A model generated the notes under the pieces. That model had not been told where the DNA came from. It did no database searches and was given only the letters and a program-made list of their open reading frames with translations. This document shows positions 16,686-26,637 of a DNA stretch of 54,375 nucleotides, piece by piece. The stretch comes from Candidatus Psychracetigena formicireducens (GTDB lineage Bacteria > Coprothermobacterota > HKB111), in the NCBI GenBank assembly GCA_018725175.1, contig QLTX01000001.1, positions 1 to 54,375 of the forward strand, in the 5' to 3' direction. Within the stretch, counting starts at the first letter, position 1. Each line of letters begins with the position of its first letter. The position numbers were made by a program, and so were the translations under genes.

Positions 16686-17368
16686 TGATGACCCCTAAAG
16701 AATTATCTTTATTCTTTGACCATACTCTTCTTAAACCTGATGCTTCTAAGGAAGATATTGAAATACTCTGTCAACAAGGTATTAACTATAACTTTTACTC
16801 CTTATGTGTGCATCCCTGCTATGTTCCCATGGTATCAAGCATCCTTAAAAGTTCCCAGGTTAAAATATGCTCGGTAGTTGGCTTTCCTTTAGGAGCTAAT
16901 TTATTAGAAACTAAAGTGGGTGAAACAGAAGCTTTGATAAAAGCTGGATGTGATGAAATTGATATGGTTATTAATATTGGTTTTTTCAAGGATAAAAATT
17001 ATTCTTACTTAAAAAATGAAATTAAAAATATTAGAAATGTGTCAATCGGGCATATACTTAAGGTGATAATTGAAACCTGCTATTTAAACAGAGAGGAGAT
17101 GAGAGAAATAGTTAACCTATTAATAGAAGAAGGGGCGGATTTTGTTAAAACATCTACTGGTTTTGGTCCTGGTGGAGCTACTATTGATGATATTAATTTC
17201 CTTCTAACTATTTCCTCTCCTCACCTAAAAGTTAAAGCTTCCGGTGGAATACGAAGCCTGGATGATGCTCTAAGTTATATCAAAGCAGGCATTCACAGGA
17301 TAGGGTCAAGTTCTTCTCATAAAATTGTTGACGAGTATATAACAAGAATTAACTATGCGAATAAATAA
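16685..17368 (+). CDS. deoC: Deoxyribose-phosphate aldolase
   Basis: Class I aldolase that splits 2-deoxyribose 5-phosphate into glyceraldehyde 3-phosphate and acetaldehyde. Schiff-base Lys155 is in FVKTSTGFG, the relay Lys184 in VKASGGIR, and Asp93 in EIDMVINIG. The 227 residues are typical. The start overlaps the tpiA stop by one base (TAATG); a second ATG is at 16688. Product flow into TpiA makes the pairing sensible. Confidence 0.96.
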   Translation: MMTPKELSLFFDHTLLKPDASKEDIEILCQQGINYNFYSLCVHPCYVPMVSSILKSSQVKICSVVGFPLGANLLETKVGETEALIKAGCDEIDMVINIGFFKDKNYSYLKNEIKNIRNVSIGHILKVIIETCYLNREEMREIVNLLIEEGADFVKTSTGFGPGGATIDDINFLLTISSPHLKVKASGGIRSLDDALSYIKAGIHRIGSSSSHKIVDEYITRINYANK

Positions 17369-18065
17369 AATTGAAGCGATAGTCCTTAAAGATGAGCAAT
17401 TAAAAGAAAAAGACAAAATTATCTCTCTATTTACCAGAGAATTTGGTTTGATAACCGCTAATGCCAAGGGGAAAAAATGGGGGAGTAGATTAGAAAGAGG
17501 ATCAATTATCCAGAGCCTGGTTTACCATAGAAGGGGTTTTACACTTATTGATTGCGAGTTGAGCTGGATACCAGCAAATATCTATAAAGATTTAGGACTC
17601 TGGTGTAAAGCATCTTTAATCCTGGAGTCGGTATATAAGGCAGTGCTTCCAGGAGAGAAAAACCTGCAATTATATGAGCTCTTAACCAAAAGCCTGAAGT
17701 TGTTAGATGAGCTTCGTCCAGCTGAAACAATATGCCTGTCTTTTTTGGTAAAAGTGGTTGGCATTAGCGGATATTATCCAGTTTATAATAAATGTCAGAG
17801 ATGTAGTTCCCGCAGAACGCATGGTTATTTGAGTTATTCGGATGGTGGTTATGTATGCAGTAACTGTTATCCTTCTTCAGGGTTGGCCCTTTTGAGTATC
17901 AATGATTTTGCTATGCTTGACATGCTAAATAGCATAGATCTAAACGATATTAACGATTCATTTTGTATTAATAAAAACCTCTTTAACGCCGTAATTAATT
18001 ATTATGAAAATGTTTTTGAAAACATGTTATACTCTACCAAAGTAATGGAGCAGATAAAAAGATGA
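17355..18065 (+). CDS. recO: DNA repair protein RecO
   Basis: Recombination mediator that helps load RecA at gaps (RecFOR pathway). The N-terminal OB fold includes [20 protein letters not shown] and [14 protein letters not shown] central helical domain and a zinc-binding part with CQRC and CSNC (about residues 150-180) follow. It overlaps deoC by 14 bases and glyQ by 4. The recO-glyQ-glyS order is common in Clostridia-type genomes. Confidence 0.92.
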   Translation: MRINKIEAIVLKDEQLKEKDKIISLFTREFGLITANAKGKKWGSRLERGSIIQSLVYHRRGFTLIDCELSWIPANIYKDLGLWCKASLILESVYKAVLPGEKNLQLYELLTKSLKLLDELRPAETICLSFLVKVVGISGYYPVYNKCQRCSSRRTHGYLSYSDGGYVCSNCYPSSGLALLSINDFAMLDMLNSIDLNDINDSFCINKNLFNAVINYYENVFENMLYSTKVMEQIKR

Positions 18066-18940
18066 ATTTTCAAGAAGTAATTATGAAACTTAACAAGTTT
18101 TGGGCAAATGAAGGTTGCCTGATTGAACACCCCTACGATATAGAAGTAGGTGCAGGTACCATGTCTCCTTCCACATTTCTCAGAGTGCTTGGACCTGAGC
18201 CCTGGAAAGTAGCTTATGTTCAACCCAGCAGGAGGCCGGCTGATGGCCGGTATGGTGAAAACCCCAATAGACTTTATCAACATCATCAATATCAGGTTAT
18301 AATCAAACCACCTCCCTCAGACCCTCAGGGTGTATATTTGAAAAGCCTGGAAACCCTTAGTATATCTGGAAGAGGGCACGATATTAGATTCGTAGAAGAT
18401 AACTGGGAGTCTCCAACCCTGGGAGCATGGGGTGTTGGCTGGGAGGTTTGGCTTGATGGTCAGGAAATCACTCAATTTACCTATTTTCAACAAGCTGGGG
18501 GAATAGATCTGTTCCCCGTCTCCTTAGAACTTACCTATGGGTTGGAAAGAATAAGTATGAACCTGTGTAAAAAATCAAATGTATATGATATCCCCTGGAA
18601 TAACAAATTAACTTACGGAGATGTTCGCCACCAATACGAGGTAGAGCAATGTTACTACGCTTTTGAATACGCCACTGTAGATAAACTGATCAAATGGTTT
18701 AATGAGTATGAAGAAGAAGCCAGAGTAGCGCTGGACAAAGACTTGGTTTTACCCGCTTATGATTATGTGTTAAAAAATTCACATCTTTTTAACCTCCTGG
18801 ATTCCAGAAGAGCTTTAAGTCCCACAGACAGGCAAAATTATATATTAAGAGTCCGATTCCTGGCTCGAGCCTGTGCAGTTAAATATATGGAAAAAAGAAA
18901 AAGTATGGGGTTTCCCTTAACAAAAAAGGATTTAAGATGA
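18062..18940 (+). CDS. glyQ: Glycyl-tRNA synthetase alpha subunit
   Basis: Catalytic subunit of the bacterial alpha2beta2 glycyl-tRNA synthetase. Highly conserved segments are [39 protein letters not shown] and [12 protein letters not shown]; the 292-residue length is typical. The start overlaps recO by 4 bases (ATGA), and glyS overlaps its end in the same way. Confidence 0.97.
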   Translation: MNFQEVIMKLNKFWANEGCLIEHPYDIEVGAGTMSPSTFLRVLGPEPWKVAYVQPSRRPADGRYGENPNRLYQHHQYQVIIKPPPSDPQGVYLKSLETLSISGRGHDIRFVEDNWESPTLGAWGVGWEVWLDGQEITQFTYFQQAGGIDLFPVSLELTYGLERISMNLCKKSNVYDIPWNNKLTYGDVRHQYEVEQCYYAFEYATVDKLIKWFNEYEEEARVALDKDLVLPAYDYVLKNSHLFNLLDSRRALSPTDRQNYILRVRFLARACAVKYMEKRKSMGFPLTKKDLR

Positions 18941-21003
18941 ATTTTCTTTTGGAAATTGGTTGCGAAGAACTACCTTCATCTTTTATCAAAAAAAGCCTGG
19001 TCAGTTTAAAATCCAATTTTGAGATACTACTTAATAAGTACTCGCTTGACTATCAAACATTGGATAGTTGGGGGGCTCCTCGTAGATTATCGGTTCATAT
19101 TCAAAATATTTCCTCCTGCTCTCCCTCCCAAATAACCGAAATAAAAGGTCCCCCAAAAAAAGTAGCTTATGACCACCTGGGAAATCCAACCTCAGCATTA
19201 TTAGGTTTTATTAAAAATAATAAAGCTACCCTGGAAAATATATGTATTAAAAACGTTTCGGACCGAGAATACGTTTTTCTTACCTTGCCAGCAGAGCCTC
19301 AGAGTTCTTTAGATATTATGAAAGAACAGTTAGCAGATATAATATTTTCTCTGAAAACCGATAAAGCTATGCAATGGGATTATCAGAATATATTCTTTAG
19401 CCGCCCAATAAGATGGATTGTTGCACTTCTGGACGATAAAATCATTCCCCTGGAAATTGGTAACCTGACTTCACAAAACAGATCATACGGACATAGATTT
19501 TTTGGTAAATCAATCACCATTAATAATCCATTAAATTATCACCATCTTTTACGAGAAGAATTTGTAATAGTAAATCAAGAAGAACGAAAGCAATTAATTG
19601 AATCGGGTTTGAATTCAGTCGCCCAGAAATTTTCCATCAACTGGCAGAAAGATACGGAACTGTTGGACGAAGTTACCAACCTGGTTGAGTATCCTGAACT
19701 CTTAATTGGCAAAATACCTGAACAGTTTTTAACCTTACCCCAACCATTGGTTATAGCAACCATAAAACATCATATCAGGGCCTTTCCCTTTTACGATAAG
19801 AAGAATAATTTATTGCCAATTTTTGTTGTAATATCCAACAATCCCTCACCTGAAGCCTCTAACGAGATAATTTCCGGATATGAGCAGGTGGCTAATGCCA
19901 GATTAAGGGATGCTTATTTTTTCTTCCAGGAAGACCTAAAAGTGCCCCTGGATTCCTGGAAAAATAATCTCAAAAACATAGCCTTTTTCCAGGGACTGGG
20001 TTCTTTAGCTGATAAAAATAATAGATTGGTCAGTACCGCTATAACCTGTTCTCGCCTTATTGAAGGAGTGAACCCAATTATATTTCAAAAAACATTATCC
20101 CTGCTAAAGTTTGAGCAATCTTCTCAAGTAATAAAAGAGCTTCCTGAGTTAGAAGGTGTTATGAGCAAAGTTTACGCCCTTGAACAAAAAGAAAGCGAAC
20201 AAGTTGCTCAAGCATTATTAGAACATTACCTCCCCAAAAGCGGATTTGACAACCTACCAGAAACAATTATGGGTAAATGGTGCTCTATATTGGATAGAAT
20301 TGACTCTTTAACAGGAATATTTTGCACAGGACATAAGCCCTCCGGTTCTGAAGACCCCTTCGGTTTACGCCGATTAGCCATTGGTTTAATAAGGAATCTT
20401 ATAAGCATTGACCAGCAAGTTGAGATTGTTCTTTTTATTAACAGTTTTATGGAAAGCTACCGTACCCAGGGAGTTAATGTTCCGAGTTTAATTTTAAGTG
20501 AAATAATTACATTTTTACAGCAAAGATTAGAAGCTCTCTGGTTAGAAGAAGGTTATAAGTACGATGTAGTACAAGCGGTATTAAGCAATGGCTTTCCGAA
20601 AAACTTACAGTTGTCACTCAAGAAACTTAAATTCTTAGAAAATGTTTATGAAAAAGATTCTTTTATTGACCTGGTCTTGGTTTATAAAAGGGTCCAGAAT
20701 ATACTCAAAAATCAAAACCTTAATCTAACTACCCCCATCATGAAAAACCATTTGATAGAAGAAGAGGAGTTTTCCCTATATGAAGCTTTACAACTAATCA
20801 GTAATAAACTCCCCCTTACACCTTTAGAAGAATGGCTGGAATTATTTTCTTTGCTTGGGGATAAAGTCAATCAATTTTTTGATAAGGTACTGGTAATTAC
20901 TGAAGATGAAAAAATCAAAACTAACCGTTTACTTCTTCTTAATAAGGTTTCCGAAGCAATCAATAATTTAGGAAATTTAAGTTGCATTACTATTCGGAGG
21001 TAA
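18937..21003 (+). CDS. glyS: Glycyl-tRNA synthetase beta subunit
   Basis: tRNA-binding beta subunit of glycyl-tRNA synthetase. The N-terminus [14 protein letters not shown], then [23 protein letters not shown] and [13 protein letters not shown] are family blocks. The 688 residues are typical, ending in an anticodon-binding-type helical domain. Translationally coupled to glyQ. The lysine genes begin only 6 bases after its stop, so the housekeeping and catabolic genes may be cotranscribed. Confidence 0.97.
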   Translation: MNFLLEIGCEELPSSFIKKSLVSLKSNFEILLNKYSLDYQTLDSWGAPRRLSVHIQNISSCSPSQITEIKGPPKKVAYDHLGNPTSALLGFIKNNKATLENICIKNVSDREYVFLTLPAEPQSSLDIMKEQLADIIFSLKTDKAMQWDYQNIFFSRPIRWIVALLDDKIIPLEIGNLTSQNRSYGHRFFGKSITINNPLNYHHLLREEFVIVNQEERKQLIESGLNSVAQKFSINWQKDTELLDEVTNLVEYPELLIGKIPEQFLTLPQPLVIATIKHHIRAFPFYDKKNNLLPIFVVISNNPSPEASNEIISGYEQVANARLRDAYFFFQEDLKVPLDSWKNNLKNIAFFQGLGSLADKNNRLVSTAITCSRLIEGVNPIIFQKTLSLLKFEQSSQVIKELPELEGVMSKVYALEQKESEQVAQALLEHYLPKSGFDNLPETIMGKWCSILDRIDSLTGIFCTGHKPSGSEDPFGLRRLAIGLIRNLISIDQQVEIVLFINSFMESYRTQGVNVPSLILSEIITFLQQRLEALWLEEGYKYDVVQAVLSNGFPKNLQLSLKKLKFLENVYEKDSFIDLVLVYKRVQNILKNQNLNLTTPIMKNHLIEEEEFSLYEALQLISNKLPLTPLEEWLELFSLLGDKVNQFFDKVLVITEDEKIKTNRLLLLNKVSEAINNLGNLSCITIRR

Positions 21004-21009
21004 AAAATA

Positions 21010-22050
21010 ATGAGCAAGGCTAATCCATTTGGTGTGCATCGGGTTATGGAACCCCAGGGCGTTCTTCCCCAGGCTGCTTTTAAGCTGAACAATGATTTTA
21101 CAGAGTTATTTTCAAATGAAATTCTGATAAAAGTAGAAAGGTTAAATATTGATTCGGCATCTTTCACCCAACTTAAAAGCCAGGCACAGGGAGATGTGGA
21201 ATTAATAAAAAAACAGATAACTGATATCGTAAACCAGAGAGGTAAAATGCATAATCCTGTGACTAATTCAGGGGGGATGCTTCTGGGAGAAGTTATGGAA
21301 ATTGGTGAAGATACAAGAAATAAATTCCCCATACAATTAGGCTCCAAAGTTGCTACTTTAGTATCTCTTACTCTTACACCTTTATTTCTGGAAAGTATCG
21401 GTAATGTTCACTTAGACAAAGCGCAGGTTGAAGTTGAGGGCAAGGCTGTTATCTTTGAAAGCGGCAATTTAGCCAGTATTCCAACTGACTTTTCTGAAAT
21501 ATTAGCCCTGGCAATTTTAGATGTTGCTGGAGCTCCAATTCAGATAGGCAGACTGGTAAAACCAGGTGATACTGTGGTAGTAATAGGTGGAGGTGGTAAA
21601 TCTGGTCTTCTTTCAATTGCTGAATCCAGAAGAAAAATTGGACCTAATGGGAAAATTTTGGCTCTTTGCGGTTCTCCGGTTAGCGCTAAAAGAGTGGAAA
21701 GACTTGGATATGCTGACCATATTTGGACCCAAGATGCTACTAAGGCGCTGGCTACCTATGAAAAAGTGAAAGAGCTTACCAGAGGAAGTATGGCTGACCT
21801 GGTTATTAATGTTGTAAATGTACCTTTTACGGAAATGTCAAGTATAATCTGTGCCAGGGATGGAGGTATTATTTATTTCTTCAGTATGGCCACCAGTTTC
21901 ACGGCTGCAGCCCTGGGAGCTGAAGGTATCAGCAAAGATGTTACCATGGTAATAGGCAATGGATATGGTTATAATCACGCAGAATACACACTGGACCTTG
22001 TTAGAAAAGAACCGGTGTTAAGGAAAATACTTTCAGAAATATTTGAGTAA
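21010..22050 (+). CDS. kdd: L-erythro-3,5-diaminohexanoate dehydrogenase
   Basis: NAD-dependent oxidative deamination of 3,5-diaminohexanoate to 5-amino-3-oxohexanoate in lysine fermentation. The start NPFGVHRVMEPQGVLPQAAF is characteristic, and a Rossmann segment VVVIGGGGKSGLLS lies near residue 190. The length is 346 residues. An ATTCGGAGG site is just upstream. It is first in the order kdd-kamA-kamD-kamE-kce, which is specific to the 3,5-diaminohexanoate pathway. Confidence 0.93.
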   Translation: MSKANPFGVHRVMEPQGVLPQAAFKLNNDFTELFSNEILIKVERLNIDSASFTQLKSQAQGDVELIKKQITDIVNQRGKMHNPVTNSGGMLLGEVMEIGEDTRNKFPIQLGSKVATLVSLTLTPLFLESIGNVHLDKAQVEVEGKAVIFESGNLASIPTDFSEILALAILDVAGAPIQIGRLVKPGDTVVVIGGGGKSGLLSIAESRRKIGPNGKILALCGSPVSAKRVERLGYADHIWTQDATKALATYEKVKELTRGSMADLVINVVNVPFTEMSSIICARDGGIIYFFSMATSFTAAALGAEGISKDVTMVIGNGYGYNHAEYTLDLVRKEPVLRKILSEIFE

Positions 22051-22064
22051 AGGAGCTATAAGAA

Positions 22065-23321
22065 ATGCGAAATTATAAAGATATAGATATTTATAGAGAG
22101 GTAACTCAAGAAGAATGGGAAGATTGGAAATGGCAAATCAAAAACCGAATAACCTCTCTTGAAGAACTGGAGAAAGTAATCAACCTGACTAATAGGGAAA
22201 AGGATGGCATAAAGGAAACCCTTAAACTGTTTCGTATGGCCATTACCCCTTATTGGGTTTCTTTAATGGATGCTGATGACCCAGAGTGCCCCATAAGAAA
22301 ACAAGCAGTCCCTACCATAGAAGAAACTATGTTTTCTGGAGCTGACCTATCTGATCCCTTAGCCGAAGACCTGGATTCACCGGTTAAGGGCATCACTCAC
22401 CGATACCCAGATAGAGTTTTACTACTTATAACCGATGTTTGCGGTATGTATTGCCGACATTGTACCCGAAGAAGACTGGTGGGTAAAGTTGATAAACCCT
22501 CTAATAAAAATGTGATTGACCAGGCATTAAACTACCTTAGAAACAATACTGTCATCAGGGATGTGCTTCTATCGGGTGGTGACCCCCTGTTAGTTGATGA
22601 CACTTTTCTTGAATACATCCTGGCTGAGCTTAGAAATATAAAACACGTAGAGATTATAAGAATTGGTTCACGAATACCTGTGGTTTTACCACAAAGAATT
22701 ACCACTAAACTGGTAAATATGTTAGAAAAATACCACCCCTTATGGATGAATATTCAAGTAAACCACCCCAAAGAGATTACTCCTCGTATGAAAAAAGGTA
22801 TAGACCTTCTTTTAAAAGCTGGTATTCCTTTAGGAAACCAGGGTGTTCTTTTAAAAGGTATCAACGACTGCCCTTACCTACACGAAAAACTGGTACATGA
22901 ATTAGTTAAAATAAGGGTAAGGCCCTATTATTTATACCAGTGTGATTTATCACAGGGCATAGAACATTTCAGGACTTCTGTTGGTGTAGGAATTAAAATT
23001 ATTGAGCACCTTAGAGGCCATACCTCTGGTTTTGCTGTACCTAACTATATAATAGATGCTCCTGGAGGTGGAGGTAAGATTCCGGTTTCACCCCAATATG
23101 TACTTGCTTTCACGGATGATAGAGTAATTTTAAGGAATTATGAAGGTGGAATTTTTTCTTACCCTGAACCACGGAACAGAATAAGTTATTGCCAGGAAGA
23201 AGCTAACGGTCACCTTAAAGAAGGTGTTGCTGCTATTATGGATGGGAATATTCCTTCACTGCTTCCTGAAGGAAATAAAAGAATGGCAAGAAGGAAAAAG
23301 CCTAAGGATAAAAATGTTTAA
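22065..23321 (+). CDS. kamA: Lysine 2,3-aminomutase
   Basis: Radical-SAM, PLP-dependent enzyme converting L-lysine to L-beta-lysine. The iron-sulfur cysteines are Cys126, Cys130 and Cys133 in CGMYCRHCTRR, and the PLP lysine is Lys338 in APGGGGKIPVSPQY. LSGGDPLL near residue 170 supports the call. At 418 residues it is full length. AAAGGAG precedes the ATG, and the stop overlaps the kamD start. A glutamate-type aminomutase is less likely because kdd, kamD/E and kce flank it. Confidence 0.95.
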   Translation: MRNYKDIDIYREVTQEEWEDWKWQIKNRITSLEELEKVINLTNREKDGIKETLKLFRMAITPYWVSLMDADDPECPIRKQAVPTIEETMFSGADLSDPLAEDLDSPVKGITHRYPDRVLLLITDVCGMYCRHCTRRRLVGKVDKPSNKNVIDQALNYLRNNTVIRDVLLSGGDPLLVDDTFLEYILAELRNIKHVEIIRIGSRIPVVLPQRITTKLVNMLEKYHPLWMNIQVNHPKEITPRMKKGIDLLLKAGIPLGNQGVLLKGINDCPYLHEKLVHELVKIRVRPYYLYQCDLSQGIEHFRTSVGVGIKIIEHLRGHTSGFAVPNYIIDAPGGGGKIPVSPQYVLAFTDDRVILRNYEGGIFSYPEPRNRISYCQEEANGHLKEGVAAIMDGNIPSLLPEGNKRMARRKKPKDKNV

Positions 23322-24906
23322 TTCACCTGTTGATTCCGGTATCTTGAACCTACCCCGAGACTCAATTAACGAAGCCAGATATCTGGGAAAATCAATCGCT
23401 TCTGCTGTTCATAACAAAATTAAAGACTTATCTACGCTTTCAATTGAGAGAGCCTCTTTAAGGATGCTGGGGATCAGAGGAGCTAACCAGGAAGGCACCC
23501 CCTGGGTTAATATTTTCACAGAAAAATGTCTTTCAGCTAACCTAATTCAGAATGGAGTCTTAATGATTTTAGCTCAGGTATGCAAGCATACCTCCATGAA
23601 TCCTCAACAGGCAGTAGAAATGGTCTCTGAAAATAGAATACATCTTAATGACCTAATAGAGGTTAATGGTTCTAAGGAGATAAAAAAGCTATGCGATGAA
23701 CTTGCTAATAAAGCTTATCAAAACCTTAGTAATAAAAAGAAAGAAAGGTTAAATTTTATTAACACCCTTTCTTCAGGAACAAAACCTTATTTATACGTAA
23801 TAGTAGCCACCGGAAATATCTATGAGGATGTAAAACAAGCAAAATCTGCTGCTTTGTTAGGAGCAGACATTATCGCAGTAATTAGAACTACTGCCCAAAG
23901 TTTACTGGATTATATTCCTCAGGGGATTACTACAGAGGGCTTCGGTGGAACAGCGGCGACTCAGGAGAATTTTGCGGTTATGCGAGAGGCTTTAGATGAA
24001 GTTTCCCAAAAAACTGGTAGGTATATCAGGTTGGTTAACTATTGCTCAGGTCTGGCTATGCCTGAAATTGCCACTCTCGGTTTAATAGAAGGATTAGACA
24101 TAATGGTTAACGACGCAGTATATGGCATACTTTTCCGGGATATAAATAGCTTAAGAACGCTTACTGACCAAGAATTTAGCAGGCGTATATTATCTTTTGG
24201 AGACATCATAATTGTGACCGGTGAGGATAATTTAATTAAAACGGTGGATGCTAAAGAAATGGCACATACCGTAACAGCTTCTCAGATTATAAACTATTAT
24301 CTTGCCCTTAAATCAGGTTTAAAACCAGGCTTAATTGGACTCGGACATGCTTTTGAAATGGACCCCTCGGAAAGTGACTCTTTTTTACATGAATTAGCTC
24401 AAGCCTGGTTAGTTAGAGATTTATTTCCCCAATCACCAATTAAATATATGCCTCCGACCCGCTATATGACCGGTAATATCTTTCGTGGTATGGTTTTAAA
24501 TGCTGCTTTCAATTTAATAGGCGTATTAACTAATCAGGAAATACTTTTGTTAGGTATGCCTACCGAGGCTTTACATACGCCTTTTATTCAGGATAGATTT
24601 TTAAGCATTGAAAATGCTTTATATTTTAAAAACGCTGCCGGTAACCTATCAAATGAATTTACTTTAAAGGAATCATCTCTCATGCGGAAAAGAGCTATTG
24701 AAGTATTAAATAAGGCGGTTAATCTTTTAAAAGTCATCAACCAGAAGGGACTATTTAATGCTTTGGCAGAAGGAACTTTTGCTTCTATTAAAAGACCTGA
24801 GAATATGGGCAGAGGTTTTGCTGGGGTTTTTGTTAAAGGCAGTTCCTACTATAACCCCTTTCTTTCTCTTTTACCTGATAATGCGACTGATGAAACGGAG
24901 GCTTAG
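23314..24906 (+). CDS. kamD: Lysine 5,6-aminomutase alpha subunit
   Basis: Large TIM-barrel subunit of the adenosylcobalamin- and PLP-dependent beta-lysine 5,6-aminomutase. The start is ATG 23314 (MFNSPVDSGILNLP), which overlaps the kamA stop by 8 bases and gives 530 residues, typical for KamD. The frame could open at 23224, but those codons lie inside kamA. EGFGGTAATQENFAVMREAL and SSYYNPFLSLLPD are recognisable family blocks. It needs the B12 made available by the salvage genes in this window. Confidence 0.95.
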   Translation: MFNSPVDSGILNLPRDSINEARYLGKSIASAVHNKIKDLSTLSIERASLRMLGIRGANQEGTPWVNIFTEKCLSANLIQNGVLMILAQVCKHTSMNPQQAVEMVSENRIHLNDLIEVNGSKEIKKLCDELANKAYQNLSNKKKERLNFINTLSSGTKPYLYVIVATGNIYEDVKQAKSAALLGADIIAVIRTTAQSLLDYIPQGITTEGFGGTAATQENFAVMREALDEVSQKTGRYIRLVNYCSGLAMPEIATLGLIEGLDIMVNDAVYGILFRDINSLRTLTDQEFSRRILSFGDIIIVTGEDNLIKTVDAKEMAHTVTASQIINYYLALKSGLKPGLIGLGHAFEMDPSESDSFLHELAQAWLVRDLFPQSPIKYMPPTRYMTGNIFRGMVLNAAFNLIGVLTNQEILLLGMPTEALHTPFIQDRFLSIENALYFKNAAGNLSNEFTLKESSLMRKRAIEVLNKAVNLLKVINQKGLFNALAEGTFASIKRPENMGRGFAGVFVKGSSYYNPFLSLLPDNATDETEA

Positions 24907-24908
24907 AG

Positions 24909-25640
24909 ATGATGTTTCTTAAACCCTATGGAGACACCCTAAATGATGGAGCTATTCAAATTTCCTTTTCACTACCACATCCTCTCAATGAAACAAGCAA
25001 AAAAGTATCCCTGGAATTAGCCCTTAAAATGGGAATAGCTAACCCCAAAATTACTTTCACTCAGGAGTTAGGGGAGGGGTTTTCTTTTTTTATTATTTAC
25101 GGAAACCTTTCTCATGAAATTGATATTGACTCTATAAAAACATCTAAAGTAAAAGAACCTATAATTGATTATTGGGACATAAATAGATTAATAGAGGAAA
25201 AATTTAATAGGAAAATTGTTATTGTGGGAGCTACCATAGGTTCGGATGCCCATACTGTAGGATTAGACGCTATTTTAAGCGCTAAAGGATATGCTGGTGA
25301 TGTTGGCTTAGAAAGGTATCCAGTTTTTCAAGTCCATAATCTGGGATCCCAGATTCTTCCGGAATTGCTTTTAGAGAAGATTATGGATAAACAGGCCGAT
25401 GTTGTCCTGGTCTCTCAAGTAGTCACCCAGAAGAATATCCACATTCATAACTTGACCCAATTAGTGGAGCTGATAGAGGGAGCGGGCTTGCGTGACCATA
25501 TTATTACCATCTGTGGAGGTCCTTATTTAAGCAAGGAATTAGCTTTAGAACTTGGTTATGATGGTGGGTTTGGAGCTCACAGCTTACCTTCTGAAGTTGC
25601 ATCTTTTATCGCCAGAAGATTATTAGAAAAAAGCAAATAA
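24909..25640 (+). CDS. kamE: Lysine 5,6-aminomutase beta subunit (B12-binding)
   Basis: Small subunit that binds adenosylcobalamin base-off. The cobalamin motif DxHxxG is Asp113-Ala-His115-Thr-Val-Gly118 in GATIGSDAHTVGLDAIL, and the Rossmann-like B12 domain continues to the end (ICGGPYLSKELALELGYDGG). The length of 243 residues is typical. It starts 2 bases after the kamD stop, implying coordinated translation of the two subunits. Confidence 0.95.
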   Translation: MMFLKPYGDTLNDGAIQISFSLPHPLNETSKKVSLELALKMGIANPKITFTQELGEGFSFFIIYGNLSHEIDIDSIKTSKVKEPIIDYWDINRLIEEKFNRKIVIVGATIGSDAHTVGLDAILSAKGYAGDVGLERYPVFQVHNLGSQILPELLLEKIMDKQADVVLVSQVVTQKNIHIHNLTQLVELIEGAGLRDHIITICGGPYLSKELALELGYDGGFGAHSLPSEVASFIARRLLEKSK

Positions 25641-25659
25641 TCATAAATGGAGCGATGAA

Positions 25660-26487
25660 ATGGATAAATTAATTATTACAGTTGCTCCGGTTGGAGCAGA
25701 AATTAGTAAAGAAGACCACCCTTACTTGCCTATAACTCCCGAAGAGATAGCTTTGGAAGTACATAAATCTCGTGAGGTAGGGGCTTCTATTTGCCACTTG
25801 CATGTAAGAGATGAAAATGGTCAACCAACCCAAAAAGCTGAGAGGTTTAATGAGGTTATCCAAAAAATCAAAGAAAAAGTTCCCGATATAATTATTCAGG
25901 TTTCTACGGGCGGAGCTGTTGGTATGACTGAAGAAGAAAGAATGGAACCTCTTACTTTGAACCCTGAAATGGCGACTTTAACCACAGGGACAGTTAATTT
26001 TGGAGAAGGGGTATTTTATAACTCACCGTCTTTTATTAAGAAGTTAGCTACCTATATGTCAGAGAAGGGAATAACTCCTGAAATTGAAGTTTTTGAAACC
26101 GGGTTTATTCAAAATGCTCTTCAATTAGTAGACCAAAACATTCTTTCCCTGCCCTTGCATTTTGATTTTGTTTTAGGGGTACCAGGCGGGATGCCGGCAA
26201 ACTTTAAAAACCTGGTTTTCCTTTCTGAACAACTACCTTTAGGGTGTACCTGGACTGTGGCTGGTATTGGAAGGTGGGAATACCCCTTAGCTATCCTGTC
26301 AATTATGATGGGAGGCAATGTAAGAGTTGGCTTTGAAGATAACCTTTTTTTGAAAAAAGGTTTAAAAGCCACCTCTAATGCTGAACTCGTTGAAAGAGTA
26401 GCTAATTTTAGTAAGTCTTTGGGCCGTGAGATAGCAACTCCTGATGAAGCGAGACAAATACTTCATATTAAAGGGAAGAATAAATAA
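25660..26487 (+). CDS. kce: 3-keto-5-aminohexanoate cleavage enzyme (BKACE family)
   Basis: Zinc enzyme that, with acetyl-CoA, converts 5-amino-3-oxohexanoate to acetoacetate and 3-aminobutyryl-CoA. Zinc ligands His46 and His48 are in CHLHVRDENG, and PEMATLTTGTVNFG is conserved. The 275 residues are typical. BKACE members accept various beta-keto acids, but the kdd-kamADE context makes Kce the clear call. The usual next gene, kal (3-aminobutyryl-CoA ammonia-lyase), is not adjacent. Confidence 0.94.
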   Translation: MDKLIITVAPVGAEISKEDHPYLPITPEEIALEVHKSREVGASICHLHVRDENGQPTQKAERFNEVIQKIKEKVPDIIIQVSTGGAVGMTEEERMEPLTLNPEMATLTTGTVNFGEGVFYNSPSFIKKLATYMSEKGITPEIEVFETGFIQNALQLVDQNILSLPLHFDFVLGVPGGMPANFKNLVFLSEQLPLGCTWTVAGIGRWEYPLAILSIMMGGNVRVGFEDNLFLKKGLKATSNAELVERVANFSKSLGREIATPDEARQILHIKGKNK

Positions 26488-26584
26488 CTCCTGGAAATTT
26501 ATAAACAAAAATACCGCAATTAGATATATAATAATATTGAAGTATGGGTATTAGCTTAAGGCAATTTACAGTTTACTGAAATCT

Positions 26585-26610
26585 CTCATACTGATAAAAC
26601 CAGTAATGAG
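26585..26610 (+). repeat. Bulged inverted repeat in the leader of the aminotransferase gene
   Basis: CTCATACTG (26585-26593) can pair with CAGTAATGAG (26601-26610), leaving one bulged A and a 7-base loop, 28 bases before the aminotransferase ATG. It is not followed by a T run, so it is not a typical terminator; it may be an operator or a leader hairpin. The rest of the 150-base gap is A+T-rich, with a TATAAT at 26527-26532 but no good -35. Confidence 0.35.
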
Positions 26611-26637
26611 AAATTTATAATTTTATAGGGAGGCTTT

